64,000 nucleotides of DNA. Origin: Syngnathus acus. Its lineage: Eukaryota > Chordata > Actinopteri > Syngnathiformes > Syngnathidae. A program made the position numbers and the translations under genes. The stretch lies in the NCBI RefSeq assembly GCF_901709675.1, contig NC_051102.1:10487412-10551411 (forward strand), in the 5' to 3' direction. The notes below the pieces were generated by a model. It did not search any database and was not told the DNA's origin. It saw only the letters and a program-made list of their open reading frames with translations. This document shows positions 25,901-39,600 of the stretch, piece after piece (within the stretch, counting starts at the first letter, position 1; every line of letters starts with the position of its first letter).

Positions 25901-28900
25901 AAATGGAAGCCACAGGTGCAGACGCGGGGCTAAATAGTTACCTGAGAGTCAACACGCAATCTTCCGACCATTCCGCATCTTCAACCGCTGCCATGACTTC
26001 CTCCGCCTATCCACTGGCTTTATCCTTGGCTCTACCGAGCCATTATTTCAATGAGAAACCTCCAAATGATATCTCCATGACTGAGCACGGCGGCAAGAGC
26101 TACCTAAACACGGCCCTCTCGTCGGTATCCCCAAACGCACAATCTGCTTTGCAATCCCTCTCTGCAGGGGCCAACCTCTCATCTACCTCTTCCTCCGGCA
26201 GTACTAGCCGTCTCCAGCACGCTTGCCGCTTTTGCGGCAAGGTTTTTAGCGGGGACTCGGCCCTGCAGATACATCTCCGATCACATACCGGGGAGCGGCC
26301 CTACCAGTGTCCCGTGTGCCTGAGTCGCTTCACCACCAGAGGCAACCTCAAAGTGCATTTCTTACGCCACCGTGAGCAAAACCCAGAGCTCTCCCTTTCG
26401 CTCCTTCCACCATCTTTGTTTGGCGTGGCTTTGCGGCCCACTGCGTCCACAGATATGAGTCCGACTAGTAGCAACAATAGTGCTTTGAAGATGTCGGACA
26501 AGAAGCCAAAAGGCCGGCCTGAGGACGACGTTTATGGAAATGACATGGAGGTCCGTGGTAGCAACAGTGGGTTCCCTCTAGGGGCATCTGGGGGGTCCAC
26601 CCCTTGCACGTTACCCTTGGCTCCAAGTGTGGATCTGGCTTTGATTTCACATTCCTTGCTTCAGCTTAATAGGGCAGCAGCTGTAGCAGCTGCAGTCTCA
26701 ATTGCCTCTGGCTCATCTTACTCGTCCCCCTCCACCTCCTCGGCCGCCTCGTCTTCTTCGCTAGCCACCTCCTTACTTTCAAATGCGACGTTATCGTCGC
26801 CGTCTACCATCGCGGGGTTGCTGAAGGGTTCCAAGCACTCCAATAACTCTGATGAAAACACCCCCCCTCAAGCTCCCATGCTTTCTCCTGCCGCTTACTC
26901 CCAGCTAGCCCACCTGCCTAAGCTTCTCTTCCCATCAGGTTCCTCCAGCTCTACCTCAAGCGTGCCACACTCAACACTGCACCCGGCTTTGGGCTTGCTC
27001 TGCAACCCGTTACCCTCAAATCCAGGTTCCCACCAAGGAGCCTCTTCCAGCTTCTCAAACATGACTTTCCCTTTCTCTCCATTTCATAAACCCGTCAGCA
27101 CTGCCGCGTCCTCTCTAGCTATCTCTACACCTACATCGGAAACTTCCAAGTTGCAGAGGCTGGTGGAGAAGCTGGAAAAGACAGCCTCTCAGTCAACTTC
27201 CCCATGGACTTCTTCCGCTATCTCCACCTCCGCCATGGAGGCGCAATCAAGCGATAGCAGCACTTCTACCACATATATCATGGCAGCTCCACCCTCCTCT
27301 ACCCCGGTGGTCTCCACGTCCGTTTCAAACTTCACTCGACAGATGGTCGCTGCCCTCGGCATGGGCGTCAATAATGCAAGTGCCATTGCAGGGGGCTTGC
27401 TACCAGCGCTGAGCATCACAGGTGCAGCCAACAGCTTGGCAAGCAATCAATGCGGCGTGTGTCTTCGGGTTCTGAGCTGCCCCAGAGCGCTGCGCTTGCA
27501 CCAAGCCACGCACCTTGGAGAGCGCCCTTTCCCATGCAAGTTGTGTGGAAGATCCTTCTCAACCAAAGGCAGCCTCCGCTCGCATCTGGCAACCCATCAT
27601 GCTCGGCCCCCCAACGCTCGCGTCCACAATTCGTGCCCGCTTTGCCAACGTAAATTCACCAATGCTCTGGTACTCCAACACCATATTCGTATGCACCTTG
27701 GAGGTCAACTGCCCCCGGTAGGCACTGATGATTCTGCCTGTGAGATGACAGCCCAATCGAATGCTAAACAACCCGAGTCCAACATGGGCGAACAAAGCAA
27801 TGCCAAGAGTAAAACACCTCAACCTGGTAACCTGACAAGCCTATCCCCAAGTCCACAATTTCAAAACGTCGAAACGGACTTATGTCCTACTTCCGATGCT
27901 CAATACGCCGCGACGACGACCAAATCTGGCTTTTGTAGCGCAGACCTCAACCCCCCCAGTGACCTTAGCCCCGACCCCTTCATGAATAGTGCAACCCGAA
28001 CTCCACCAGAACCCACGGATGAGCCTCCTTTCCTTTGTGCAAGTGCCCCCCTGCCACTCACCCAGCAAACGGACGAATTTTCCCGTATCGACAAAGACGA
28101 CAGAAGTGAGCAACCCTCCGGGGATCTGCTCTCCAAATCATCTTCACCTGTTTCCCAAACCACTGGACTGCATGACGTTATGGCCGTGGACTGTGATGAA
28201 ACAGTCACTATCCCCCCCGCCAGATCAAATCCGCAGGAACAACAAAGCACACCTCCTACCTTTGCTTACAACTGTCCGAGTACAATTGCTTCTTCTTCAA
28301 CACAGAATCAAGATGTGACTCCACCTGTAGGCATTCCAGCCCCCGATCCAGGCCTAGTCTCCTGTGGGGTCCAATCACCTGGACCTAGGGAAGACGACGG
28401 AGATGAGTTTTGTACTCCGACAACACCAACGCGAGCAGAAGTGCCTGAGGAATACCCCCAAATGATGTCAGCCTCAGAAAGTGCAGAAAGTAGTCAAGGA
28501 AGTGATGCACTTAGGGCTTCCGCTTTCACAAGGGACCCAGGTCAGAACTTTAATTTTGCCTCATATGACAGAAACAACCAAATAGACGGTGTGAATAAGA
28601 TGAATGCATCTACTCCAAGTGAAGCACCGGAGGTTTCTGTTCCTCTCAGCCTAGCCCCGACTCTCCCATCTCCAATAGCTCGCCCCGAGAAGAAGACCTA
28701 TTGCTGTGCTGAATGCGGAAAAGCATATGCTAGTCGCAGCGGACTGAAGGTAAGAAAAGAAATGGAATCCATCACAGAAGGGAACACAATAATACAGAGC
28801 ATCAAAAAATGCAAATAAACAGTTTTGTCATCATTTTGACATCGGTGCTGCATGCTTGCTCTTTTGCGACGTGAAGCTAATGCTATTGTTTGATGTTGTC

Positions 28901-29193
28901 ATGCGCAGGGACATATGAAGCACCATGGTGTCGTCACCAAAGCAACCCGCTCTTTAGCCCGCAGTAGTCGTTCATGTGCTGACCAAGCTCAGTCATCGAT
29001 AGGAGGTTCCCTGACCATTCCGGCCTCCACAAGTGCAGCGGGTTTCTGGAACCAGTACCAAGCCTTCCTCAACAACAGTCCTGGGTCAACCGATGATACT
29101 CCTCCGACCAGCCAGGAAATAAACGAGCCTGCAAAATCCCCTTTGCAGTCCGAGCTGGAAAAGGGAGCGCCCGATGAAGCGGGAGATGAATGA
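22916..29193 (+). CDS. sall2: Spalt-like transcription factor SALL2
   Basis: The main exon ends at 28749 and splices in phase 0 to 28909-29193 (stop TGA). Six C2H2 fingers in three groups: [17 protein letters not shown] plus [34 protein letters not shown] plus [17 protein letters not shown] and [17 protein letters not shown]; and [17 protein letters not shown] across the last splice. The Gln-rich helix [16 protein letters not shown] and the motif [15 protein letters not shown] match human SALL2, including ASPKLG near the start of the homology. The protein should be a nuclear DNA-binding repressor. The 5' end is uncertain. The best model joins an ATG at 22916-22918, directly before a GTAAGT donor, to an acceptor CCCACAG at 25230-25236, giving about 1266 aa. 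The stretch 24862-25236 is open but looks intronic. The family's N-terminal MSRRKQ motif was not found. Confidence 0.85.
22919..25236 (+). other. sall2: sall2 intron 1 (proposed)
   Basis: Begins GTAAGT and ends CCCACAG. An alternative acceptor with a long T-run (TTTTACTTTTCCCAG) lies at 25137, but joining it to the upstream ATG gives a stop after three codons. The interval contains CCTGCCTG repeats near 23149-23170 and a TG-rich stretch near 23895. No SALL-type first exon encoding MSRRKQ was seen on the plus strand. Confidence 0.5.
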
Positions 29194-30056
29194 ACTTGAA
29201 TGCCTGAATAGTGCTTCTTTACCTTCATGTAGCTTTGTCATTTTGATAGTCACAGTGATGTTTGTTTGTGAAAGTTGTGAGTCAATGGGTTTGGTCTTAT
29301 TGCAAAAAACAGACATATTGTATATCACACAAATGCAATTATTCAAGTAAATCTGTTGTCAGTAATTGCTGTGACAAGACTGGTGTTGACTAATTAAGCG
29401 TATCAATGTTGTATGTCAGATCTGGTTTGGTTTTCTGTTCGACACTGAAAGGTATAACGTCTACCTCAGGTACGGTTTTCAAATCTGACCTATTACCAAG
29501 AGGCTCAAGCAAAAGAGACTTCCTTCAGAAAAAAGTTCACTTTGCAATAACAAACCAGACCAATGCATTTCTGTGTGGAATATTATCTTGTTTGTCTCCT
29601 ATGTTTTGATTGATAGTATTTACAGGACAATAATGCATTGTGGACTAACCAGAAGCACAGCTGCAGTCTTTGTGAAGCTACTGAGGACATAAACAATATG
29701 AATGTTGTTTGGTGCAAAAGTAACCGGTGGCACAAGCTACAACAAATGATAGCAAGTTTATGTTTGTTGTGAACTGTACATTAATTATCTCTGTATTAAA
29801 AAAAAATGGAGGAAAAAAAGGACAACCGAAAAGAACAATCCTATTTTTTTTTTTAAAGGGTGAAGTCAACACAAAAATGTTCTTTACATTCTTCACTTTA
29901 TAATTATTAGTTTAGTAGAATGTGAGCGATAGATGGCGCAATGTCTCCTGTAAGTCACCGTAAGATGCATCTCAGTACATTCACATTTATGGTCAGTCTA
30001 AGAATCAAGGGAACCTAAAGGGGCATGCATGTGGTATAATGCAGATTTGAAATAAA
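29194..30056 (+). other. sall2: sall2 3' UTR
   Basis: Non-coding stretch after the stop codon, AT-rich, with an ATTAAA at 29796 and a better-placed AATAAA at 30051-30056, followed about 20 nt later by a genomic A tract. The remaining 30057-30690 before mmp14 holds GC-rich, G-run-bearing sequence (30300-30340) that may belong to the mmp14 promoter, and a CTTT repeat at 30558-30575. Confidence 0.6.
30051..30056 (+). terminator. sall2: Poly(A) signal for sall2
   Basis: A canonical AATAAA hexamer about 860 bp after the sall2 stop codon, on the same strand and before the next plus-strand gene. Confidence 0.5.
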
Positions 30057-30690
30057 CCCAGAGTACAAAACTGGAAAAAAAAAAAAAGACTCCCCCGTGG
30101 ACATCCGTTTTACTTAATAAGTCCTCCCTTCCAGTATAAAATAATGACAATTAACTTGCTCCGTTTTTAAATAGTGTTTTGTCACTCTGCAAACTCAGGT
30201 AGGGCGATGGCGTATTTAGGGTCACCTAGCAAAAAAAAAGAAAATAATAATAATAAAGACATCGTTGTTGCGCGCAAGCTCGAGGGCGGGCATTTTCCTG
30301 ACAGGCTGCGGAGGGGAGGGGAGGGGGGGGGCGTTGCAAACTACCACCACGTATACTTGGAGGAGATAGGAAAAGGGGTTGCGGCTAAAAAAAAAAAAGG
30401 GACACAAGTTCAGCATTTCGACCAAAATAACGGACTTTTTCCCCCTCCTCTAGTCTTCATAAGTAAAACACGAGAAGAATGCATGTTGTTGCGAACTAAT
30501 TTGAAGTCATTGTAGAAGTTGCAGGCGCTGGTAGCCGTCAGGAATCCGCAAGTTTTCTTTCTTTCTTTCTTTCTTTTCAATTTGTGTTACGTACTGAGTT
30601 TCTTTTGGAAGCATGTTTTGACGACGTGCAGACTGCGTGAAATTTCAAGACAAAACGACCTCTTGCTGATACTTTAACTCGAGCAACGAG

Positions 30691-33600
30691 ATGGCACGGT
30701 GGAGGCTGAAAGTGCTGCTGCGACTGCTGCTGCTGCTGGCGGTGCTGCTCTTCAACGCCAGCACACAGGCCGCGGCGGGGGGGACGGAGAAAAAAGTCAA
30801 TCCGGAGGTGAGTTTGGACAAAGGGGGAAAAAAGACTTTCAGATATAAAAAAATAAGCGAACCACTTTTAACATGAAGTCTTAGACATCCTCTAATTGTT
30901 TTTCCACATTTCATTCAAGTGTGATAAGAAGTAAAAAAAAAAATCTGAAAAATGATGCTGAAGTCCAATTACAACTTTGTACATTACTTATTGAGTTTAA
31001 TGGCCAAGAAAAAACAACAACAAGCATACCTAATTCTTTGATGCTAATGCTGTGACCATAAAGTATGCTCAGGTATTGTGTGACATCATTTATGATAGTT
31101 GTCCAAAAAAATGGAAAGAAATATTTTTGTTATTATTGTTGCTGTGTAAAACGTTTAATACTATAGGAACTACTAAATACTATTTAGAACATGAAATACT
31201 AGCTTAACCCCCCAAAATGTTATGCTTTCATTTGTTTACTAATGTTTTTTTCCTCAATTCACTGCAAAGGGTCACAACTATTACACACAAAAAGCAAAAG
31301 TTTTAATGCTTGACTATTTCAGCAAAGTCACCCTTATGAGGATAAAAAGATGATGAAATGAAGGGGGGGGAGAATGATAGTGGGTTACAGACAGTAAGTT
31401 GCATGAGAGTTTATCAGATAGTTTTTGCGGTCCATGTTAATACAACATGGACAATAACGTCAGCAAAAGTCACTTGTTGTTGGCATTGTGCAAGATGGGA
31501 AGGGCTATGACCGGGGTTAGCGGAAACAGCCCATGAGCACCATTAGCGCTCCTGAAAAACGCTGAGGAGTGCTGAGGATGCAAAAGCAAGGAAGCATGAG
31601 AACGTAAATGGGCAGAAATCTGAGTTTGTATTGTGGTCAGGGCAGAGTCAGAGACAATTTTTGTGGGCACGGGAGGGGGATTTGAGGACTGTGGCTCCGT
31701 TAATATTTAGGGGGATGGGGAAATGTAATTGTTGACATCTGTCTTAAGTTACGGCTCAGCAGTCTAGGAGACGTACTTCAGCGTTTCTGAGAAAGAGTCA
31801 GCTGTGGAAAAACACGGCTCACTGATAAGGAGCAGCAGCTTTTCATATTTTTCTGTCTTTTTAGAATAATTACAACAACGGACAGCATGATTGTTTTGAT
31901 CAGCCACTGGTGCCAAATATCTTCATGATTATTCCAGCTGCCCTAGTGGAAGAACGTTACATTAGCTCTGCTGACCTCCATTCAAACGCCAAAGGAAAGG
32001 GACGATTTATGATTCAAAGTAAACACAGGAGCAAACTCAGAAACCAGAGATTATTTCCCAGTTTAGGGTTTGCATATGTTTGTAATATGTGCAGGACAGT
32101 CGTCGTCGGATGATAAAAACCTGCATGTGAGCGCAACTTTCAAAATGAAATCACTGCATATTGTATTTTTTTCATGACTTCATGGTTTCTGTGAGGGCCA
32201 CTCAGAGCCTGAGTGCCGACCAGATGTGGCCCCCAGGCCATCATTTGCGGAGAGGTCTGCAGTAGAATGTTTTTTATGTGGAGGTCTCACAAAAAAAAAA
32301 AAGCCAGTTAAGTCATAAATTTTAATTAAAACCTAACACATTGGAAGGCAACATTAACGAGGCTAACCTAAACACTTGAATTCTGGGGAGAAATGAATCC
32401 TTCCATTGAGAGACAAATGGCAAAATCTTCTCATCTTTTTTTGGGGGATTTGCACCAAAATGTGATATATTGACTTAACCAATGTTAAGAATAAACCTCA
32501 CCAACTGTCAAATTTGAGCAGAATCTCTTCTCGATGCCGTTTTCATTGAATTGCAAAGGGCTGCCGAGTTACAGGATCATTTGAGAAATTATAAAATGTA
32601 ACAATTATTGAATGCAACAAGGGATATATTGAACTAATTACAGTGTTACACTGTTTAGTCCCAGTGAGGATGTTCATTTGACGTGGTCAGCAGCTTTGTG
32701 TCATTGTAATAAACACTCACGGCGGATGAAGTCATTTCCTTTCGTTTGACTAATTGACTCGAAGAAAGGATGTGGGCATTTTGGTTTTTTGCTCGGCCAA
32801 TAAAACACCTTGTCGCGTTCACAAGCTTTCACTGCTACAAGTAGAGATCTGTTCCTATAGACATCCAACAAATATTTAAAGGAATGGCTGTCTTATGAGA
32901 TCATTTGAAGTGAAATGGGGGAATATCCACTGAGGACAGTGAGGGAGGGGGCTGTTGCAGAACACAAAAGAAGACATTGTGGCCATGTGACTGAAAGCTA
33001 GAAAAGGAATTATTATCTGGATGAACAAGTCATAGTATCCATGCATACATAAGCCTCTGTGTGGGACATATAGTTGATTATTTTTTTGCACGGACAAAGA
33101 AGTAAGACAGGAAAGAAGGAAGGATGTTAGGCTATTTTTTCATTGTGTTATGTTATAGACAAAGACACACCCCGGTCGGTCATAAAGGCTGGGTGGCCCG
33201 AAGGAGTGATTGATGTTACAGGAAATGAGGTCATACCCAAAGTGGTGACCTCACTCAAAGGAATTGTAGCTCTGAAAAATGACATTACAAGTGACGTCCA
33301 CTCTTTTTGGGAGACCTTATTGACCTTGGCCAGAGAGAAATTTGTTAACGTCACTTGCCAGATTCGACCCTCAAATGTGTGTGTGCACTAGCTTGCAAGT
33401 AGCCTATAACAAAGTGTGACAACTGATGGGAGTCATTTTCAGGATAGCAGCGTGAGGGGCATCCAGTCCATCTGGATGACTACCATGCATCACTGTAGAT
33501 CACCCTTTTTTTCCATTGGCTCGGCCTGGATGGAACAAGTGACTCTCTGGTTCTCATGCTAACTCCCTTCCTATGCAAAAGGGACATCCTCCCTCCCTCC

Positions 33601-36600
33601 CTCCCCTTTGATTGCTGACCATACCTAGTCTTCCATGTGGGTGGTTGTAACTGTAAATTTCAAAGCGCTGACTATGCATGTTTGATCTGAGGAATTAAAA
33701 TGAAATAAATCTGTCGACATGGACGTTAAAAACTGTTTCCAAGCGGCAATTTCACATATTCCACTTCAAAAGCCTTTTATTAGTGTTGACAGTCATCGTC
33801 TGCGTAGTGACCGTTTCCGCTTCGTACCACCGCTTAAGTTACTCAGCTTATTAGCGGTGTAAAAATAGCATCGTTCAAAAGTGATTTTTTTTTTTTACGT
33901 CACATGCAAAGGCCTTTATAAGGATGGATGGGAGCACTAATGCTCAAACAAGTACTCTGTGTCATACAGCAGCAGTCTTTTGAGTAAAAAAAAAAAGCGA
34001 GTATGTGTGTGACAAAGTCTCAAATATCAGTCAAACTGGACCTGGAACAGCGGTTTCCTTGTACAGAGGAACCTGTGAGGTCGAACATGACTAGTTTTTC
34101 CCATCGAAAAATTCCAAATTGAAGTGTTCCCCAACTAAACTGCGGTTGGTCTACGCTGGCTTAAGTTAAAAAGGTCCAAGGTCGAATGGAAAGTTGATTT
34201 GTGTGAACCTCACGCAATTTATTTTGCAGCCATTTTAATTGATTTGAATACCCCTTTTTTTATTTATATTATACTCATCATAACAAATAGCCAGCCTTTA
34301 ATTTTTCGAGATGTACTTTGCTGTCTGTGTTCATTTAATTTTTGGACGTGTAAGGCGGACTTAGTTAAAGCTCGCTGGAAAAACTTAAAACCAAAAGTCA
34401 CCGTTGGACCATCTGTGGTACAGCTGCATTTCTGTCACAGCCATGTGACAGTTGATCCACTTTTCCTGTTCAGCTCCAAAACAATTTTCTTTATAATCTC
34501 ACCCAAAAATTCCTCTTAATCCTAATTTCCTTTGAAATTTAAATGACAATTATTATTATAACTTCATGTTAAAGTGAAACCAACTGTCAGTTTAAAATGA
34601 ATGATCAATTGTAGTTTCGACTGAAGTTGAATCGAATCATCCATCAATTGGATGATTCATTATCCACCGTTGGCCATTCCGTTTCAATGCCATAATCCGT
34701 CGTCTTTTTCCCCAAATGGTGTGCAATGAGACACTGAGTCTTTATGTGTGTCCACTTCTGCCCGATGTTTGAGTCACAACCAGAAAGGGCTCATTCAAAG
34801 GTAAACTAGTGTAAACACTCAAACCTCCATGTCTCCCTGACACACACCAAGAGTACGAAATTAAAGCCACTTCATGCCAAAGTCGGTCAAGTTGGATCAG
34901 AATCAGTTCTTTCTGTACTAGTGTACTGTAAACCTACAAGGCCCAAGCCTATATTTAAGAAGGTTAGCTCACCCAGGTGCACAAATGGTTCTTCAGAGGA
35001 GAAGCTACGACTAGCATGTCAACCCGAGGAGCAACAGCAGATGGGCTTTAGCGCAATGATTGATAGGCTTTCTCTGGGTGTGGTCTGAGGCCGCTGGGTT
35101 TTCCACGGAGAATGAACGGGTGGGTGGAGTGATGAGGCAAAGACAGACTTTGAGGTTTGGATGCAACGCTGGATGCAGAGGTCCCTGACGTTCAAGCGCC
35201 ACTCCAACCATCTGCTGAGGTTTGCCCGAGGCCCCGGTCTCAGCCTGGGACTCTCCCTCCCTCCCTCTCTCATTTGGCTGCGGTGGCCTCGTGTGCCTCG
35301 CAGTTCTGAGTTCAGATCTCGGACTTTTTGGTGTGACCTGCATATGCATAAGAAGTACGTAGTGATTAAACGTGGTCCAGTGTGTAGGGGAACATCTTTT
35401 TATATTGACAGGAGAGCAATGCAAGAGGAGGTCGAAATATTTTTGGGAGGCTTTTCGATCTCTGGAGAAGTCTACTGAAGGTCCCATATGGGCCGACAAA
35501 ATCCGATCTGGGTTTCATTTGCCTGCGGTGTGAACGGTGAATGGAACAGGTTTCAACTTGTACAAATGAGGTCAAGGGAATCATACTGTCAAAATCTCTT
35601 CCTCAGTTAAAATATGTTGTCAAAATAAATAGCAAGCAGTGGAATGCGCAGAAACGTAATCGACATCTTGAAATGGATCAGCCGTTTGAAACACTCCTGA
35701 AATTCCTGATGGCCACCACGCCCACCTCTGATCTCAGCCCACTGCGTTGGAATTAAGAAATGATCACGTTATATCAAATAAAAAAAAAACTGAATATCAC
35801 AGTGGGTTTAGTTTTGCCTTCACAATAGCCTCAATGTTATTTTTTTTTTACTTTGGGTCACAGAGGGGAAAAAAGCTGCGTGGGAGATTTGCTGAGCAAA
35901 GCCGCTGGCGTCTCTCCAGATGTCAAGCTAGTGCTGCGGTCAAATGCTTTTTCCAGCAAAAGTAAGGTCAAGTTCAGCATGAGAACTCGGAACAACTTGA
36001 TGACCATGGCAGCGCTGACACCAAATTTCAAAGAGTAACTTGCAAGAAAAAGTCTTGTTAATGTTTGACTTTCAAGAGGGAATTTCCTCAGGCGGTTCCT
36101 GGCTCGCAGGGGTTTCGTTGAAACTTGAGCTGTGTTTTCAGCGCTTTAGACCTGTTTTGACTTTCAAACTTCGATTTCGACACTGGCTGACAATTGATGG
36201 TCGACTTAGTCACTGAATGGAGAAATGCCAGAGAGGCTTCAAATGATGCTGCTGCTGTTGCTGCTGGCACCAACACACAAAAACAAACTTCTTTTTTGCA
36301 TCAGTGTGGAATCATTTCTTTTCACAACAGCTGCACTTAATATTTCAACATGAGGTTCGCGTGATTGGCGGCATCCAAACACATTCTGTTTTATTATCCA
36401 GGTCAAAGTTCAAGATGTCTTGTGTCTCTGTTGTTGAGGATTTTTATGTCTGCCTGTTTGAAGTCATTTGGAGTCACTTTCTTCTTAGTGCCATAACGTA
36501 TTTCTCTCTCTTTTTTTTTTTTTGCAGTCTTGGCTGCAACAATATGGTTACCTTCCCCCAGGGGACATGCGGACCCACACTCAGCGTTCCCCTCAGTCCG

Positions 36601-39600
36601 TCTCCTCAGCCATCGCCGCCATGCAGAGGTTCTACGGCCTCACGGTCACCGGCTCTTTTGACACCAACACCATCGAGTGAGAAGCCCGTTTCACTCTTGA
36701 TCAAATTCACTTCCGTTATACGCCGATGAGAACACTTGTGATCAAATGTGATGTTTGACGACAGGGCAATGCAACGACCTCGCTGCGGTGTGCCAGACAA
36801 GTTCGGTGCTGAGTTGAAGACCAGCTTGAGGAGAAAGCGTTATGCCATCCAGGGCCTGAAGTGGACTAAGAACCAAATCACATTTTCGTAAGTGATTCGG
36901 CTTTTGCGGGTCACAGCCTGTTGTTTCGAGGCGGAATTTGCAGGGGCGACACTTATTTACTGTACGTTGTCTCCTTGGCAACACAGCGAGAACTATTGAC
37001 AGCCATAATATCATAAAATAATGCTTCGCCATTACAATCATAAAACAGCGCCTACACTTTCCCTCATAGAACAATAGCAGTATTGCGCCATCATTTTGCA
37101 ACTTTTTAAAAGACAATATCTGACCGTCCTCAGAATACAGAACTACACACCAAAGGTGGGCGAGTACGAGACCCACGAGGCCATCAGGAGAGCCTTCAAG
37201 GTGTGGGAGAGCGTCACCCCGCTGCGATTCACTGAGATTCCCTACCATTACATCCGGGACAAGGTGGAGGAGTTTGCGGATATCATGTTATTCTTCGCTG
37301 AGGGTTTCCACGGCGACAGTAGCCCTTTTGACGGCGAGGGAGGCTTCCTGGCACACGCTTACTTTCCCAGTCCCGGCATTGGGGGGGACACCCATTTTGA
37401 TGCAGCTGAGCCTTGGACCATTGGAAACCGGGATCTGATGGGTAAGGGACCACCACATTCATTCACAAGCCAACACTAAGTCCAGGGAAACGTGTTTAGG
37501 TGCTACAAGCGCCGACATGTCCTACTTTGTATCGGTATGAGGGAGTTATGTACGCTATAGAGATGGGGAAATGTTTATTCATGAATTGCCTTGAGTCACT
37601 CTTCACATGACGTGCAAGTGTTAGCACATCTTGTACTGTTTGTCATTTACAGACAGCTCAAGTTATTTATGTGCTTGTGAGTCACCTCCAAGTCGCCCAC
37701 AAAATTTGGCAAGGCCATGAATTGCGTATCCGTCTAATTGCTGCTTTGGAGATTGGAAAATTGCATTCAACGACATCAATGAAATGCTTCGTAACAATTG
37801 GATAACTACTCGTTACTCAAAACGACTAGTGGGCAATTGGGTGCTACCAGAGGCTACTACTTCATAATACATGTTCAAATGGTTTTCCATATTGTCAAAC
37901 TAGTATTGGCCCTTTTCCTCTGAACGGTGGCTACTTAGCTCTCCTCACTTTTCACGCGTTGTCAATGCTTTACCGATGGGCGACATCATGTTTTGCCGCC
38001 TCCAGGCAATGATATATTCCTGGTTGCCGTGCACGAGTTGGGCCATGCTCTCGGTATGGAGCATTCCAGTGACCCCTCAGCCATTATGGCTCCCTTTTAC
38101 CAATGGATGGACACTGACAACTTCCAACTTCCCGAAGATGACCTCAGAGGCATACAACAGCTTTACGGTGGGGTAATCAATTTGGAACATCTCGATTTTC
38201 CCAAGCAGGCGGGAGAGGACTATAACTCATTTCTACTTTGCCCACAATTTCCTCTTTCAGGTACGGGATCAGGCCCTCAGCCCCCATTTGTGACACCTCG
38301 AATCCCAACTGACACAACTCCCAGCTATACACCAGACAAACCTCATTTCGGCCCAAATATTTGCGACGGACACTTTGACACCATCGCCATCCTCAGAGGA
38401 GAAATGTTTGTGTTCAAGGTAAACCAAATCGATCTTGTTTGGACACGTTTGGGGGTTGTTACGAAAATGACGTTTTGTTTTCAGGATAAGTGGTTCTGGC
38501 GAGTGCGAAACAACCAAGTGATGGATGGCTACCCCATGCCTATTGGTCACTTCTGGAGGGGACTTCCTACTCTCGTCAACGCTGCTTTTGAAAGAGAGGA
38601 TGGGACATTTGCTTTCTTTAAAGGTTCCTATTTGACCAAAAATATCCAGTGGTTTGTTGAAAACAATAGAAATAATCGTTATTATTTGCATCTCCCCTCT
38701 CCGATTAGGTGACAGATACTGGGTGTTTAGTGAATCCGTTCTCGATACTGGCTACCCCAAGAAGCTAAGAGAAATGGGGACCGGGCTCCCGAAAGATCGG
38801 ATAGACGCCGCACTTTATTACACTCCCACTGGACAGACATACTTCTTCAGAGGAGACAAGTCAGTCTGAAACTTTTTCCCTACTTTGGAATTGCAACATA
38901 CTTTATGAGGTGACATGGCTTTCCTTTGCGTAGGTATTACCGTTATAACGAAGCGTCGCGGAGTGTTGACGATGGTTATCCAAGGCCCATCAATGTCTGG
39001 CAAGGAGTGCCCGACAATATCAAGTCAGCCTTCATGAGCAAAGATCAAGGTAAGTGGTGTTCCTGCAAGTCAGCTCAGACGCTTTAAAAGTTGATCACTT
39101 GAATGCAATATCAGCAAACAAAGACAAACGAGAATGTGCAGTGGAACCTCTAAGGTTGAACATAACTGGAAATTAACTGACAATAATAATGCACAACAAA
39201 TAATGTGTACCTTTCCTCCTCAGCGTACACCTACTTTTATAAAGCCAACAAGTATTGGAAGTTCAACAATCAGATGATGCGAGTGGAGCCCGGCTACCCA
39301 AAATCCGCTCTGCGGGATTGGATGGGTTGTCCCAACGAAGACCCCAAGACGGACGGAGGAAGAGGCGGCCACGACAAAGACAAGGAACAGGACCACAACA
39401 ACGACGACGACAAGGACAGAAGCCGAGACAGGGAGACAGACAAGGAGAGGGAGAGAGAGAGAGAGAGGGAGAGGGAGAGGGAGGAAACCGAGACAAAGGT
39501 GGATCGGGAAGAGGACGTGGAGGATACGGAAGTGATCATTATCGAGGTGGACGAGGAAGGAAGGGCGGGAAGCGGAGTGGGGGCGGCAGCCGTGGTCATT

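Noticed and set aside
33143-33391. An 82-aa frame in mmp14 intron 1
   Set aside because: No recognisable family, no flanking splice signals of note, and the antisense is equally open. Probably chance.
37993-38712. A single 239-aa frame across three mmp14 exons
   Set aside because: It reads through introns 5 and 6, which are stop-free, and into intron 7. The spliced model matches known MMP14 better.
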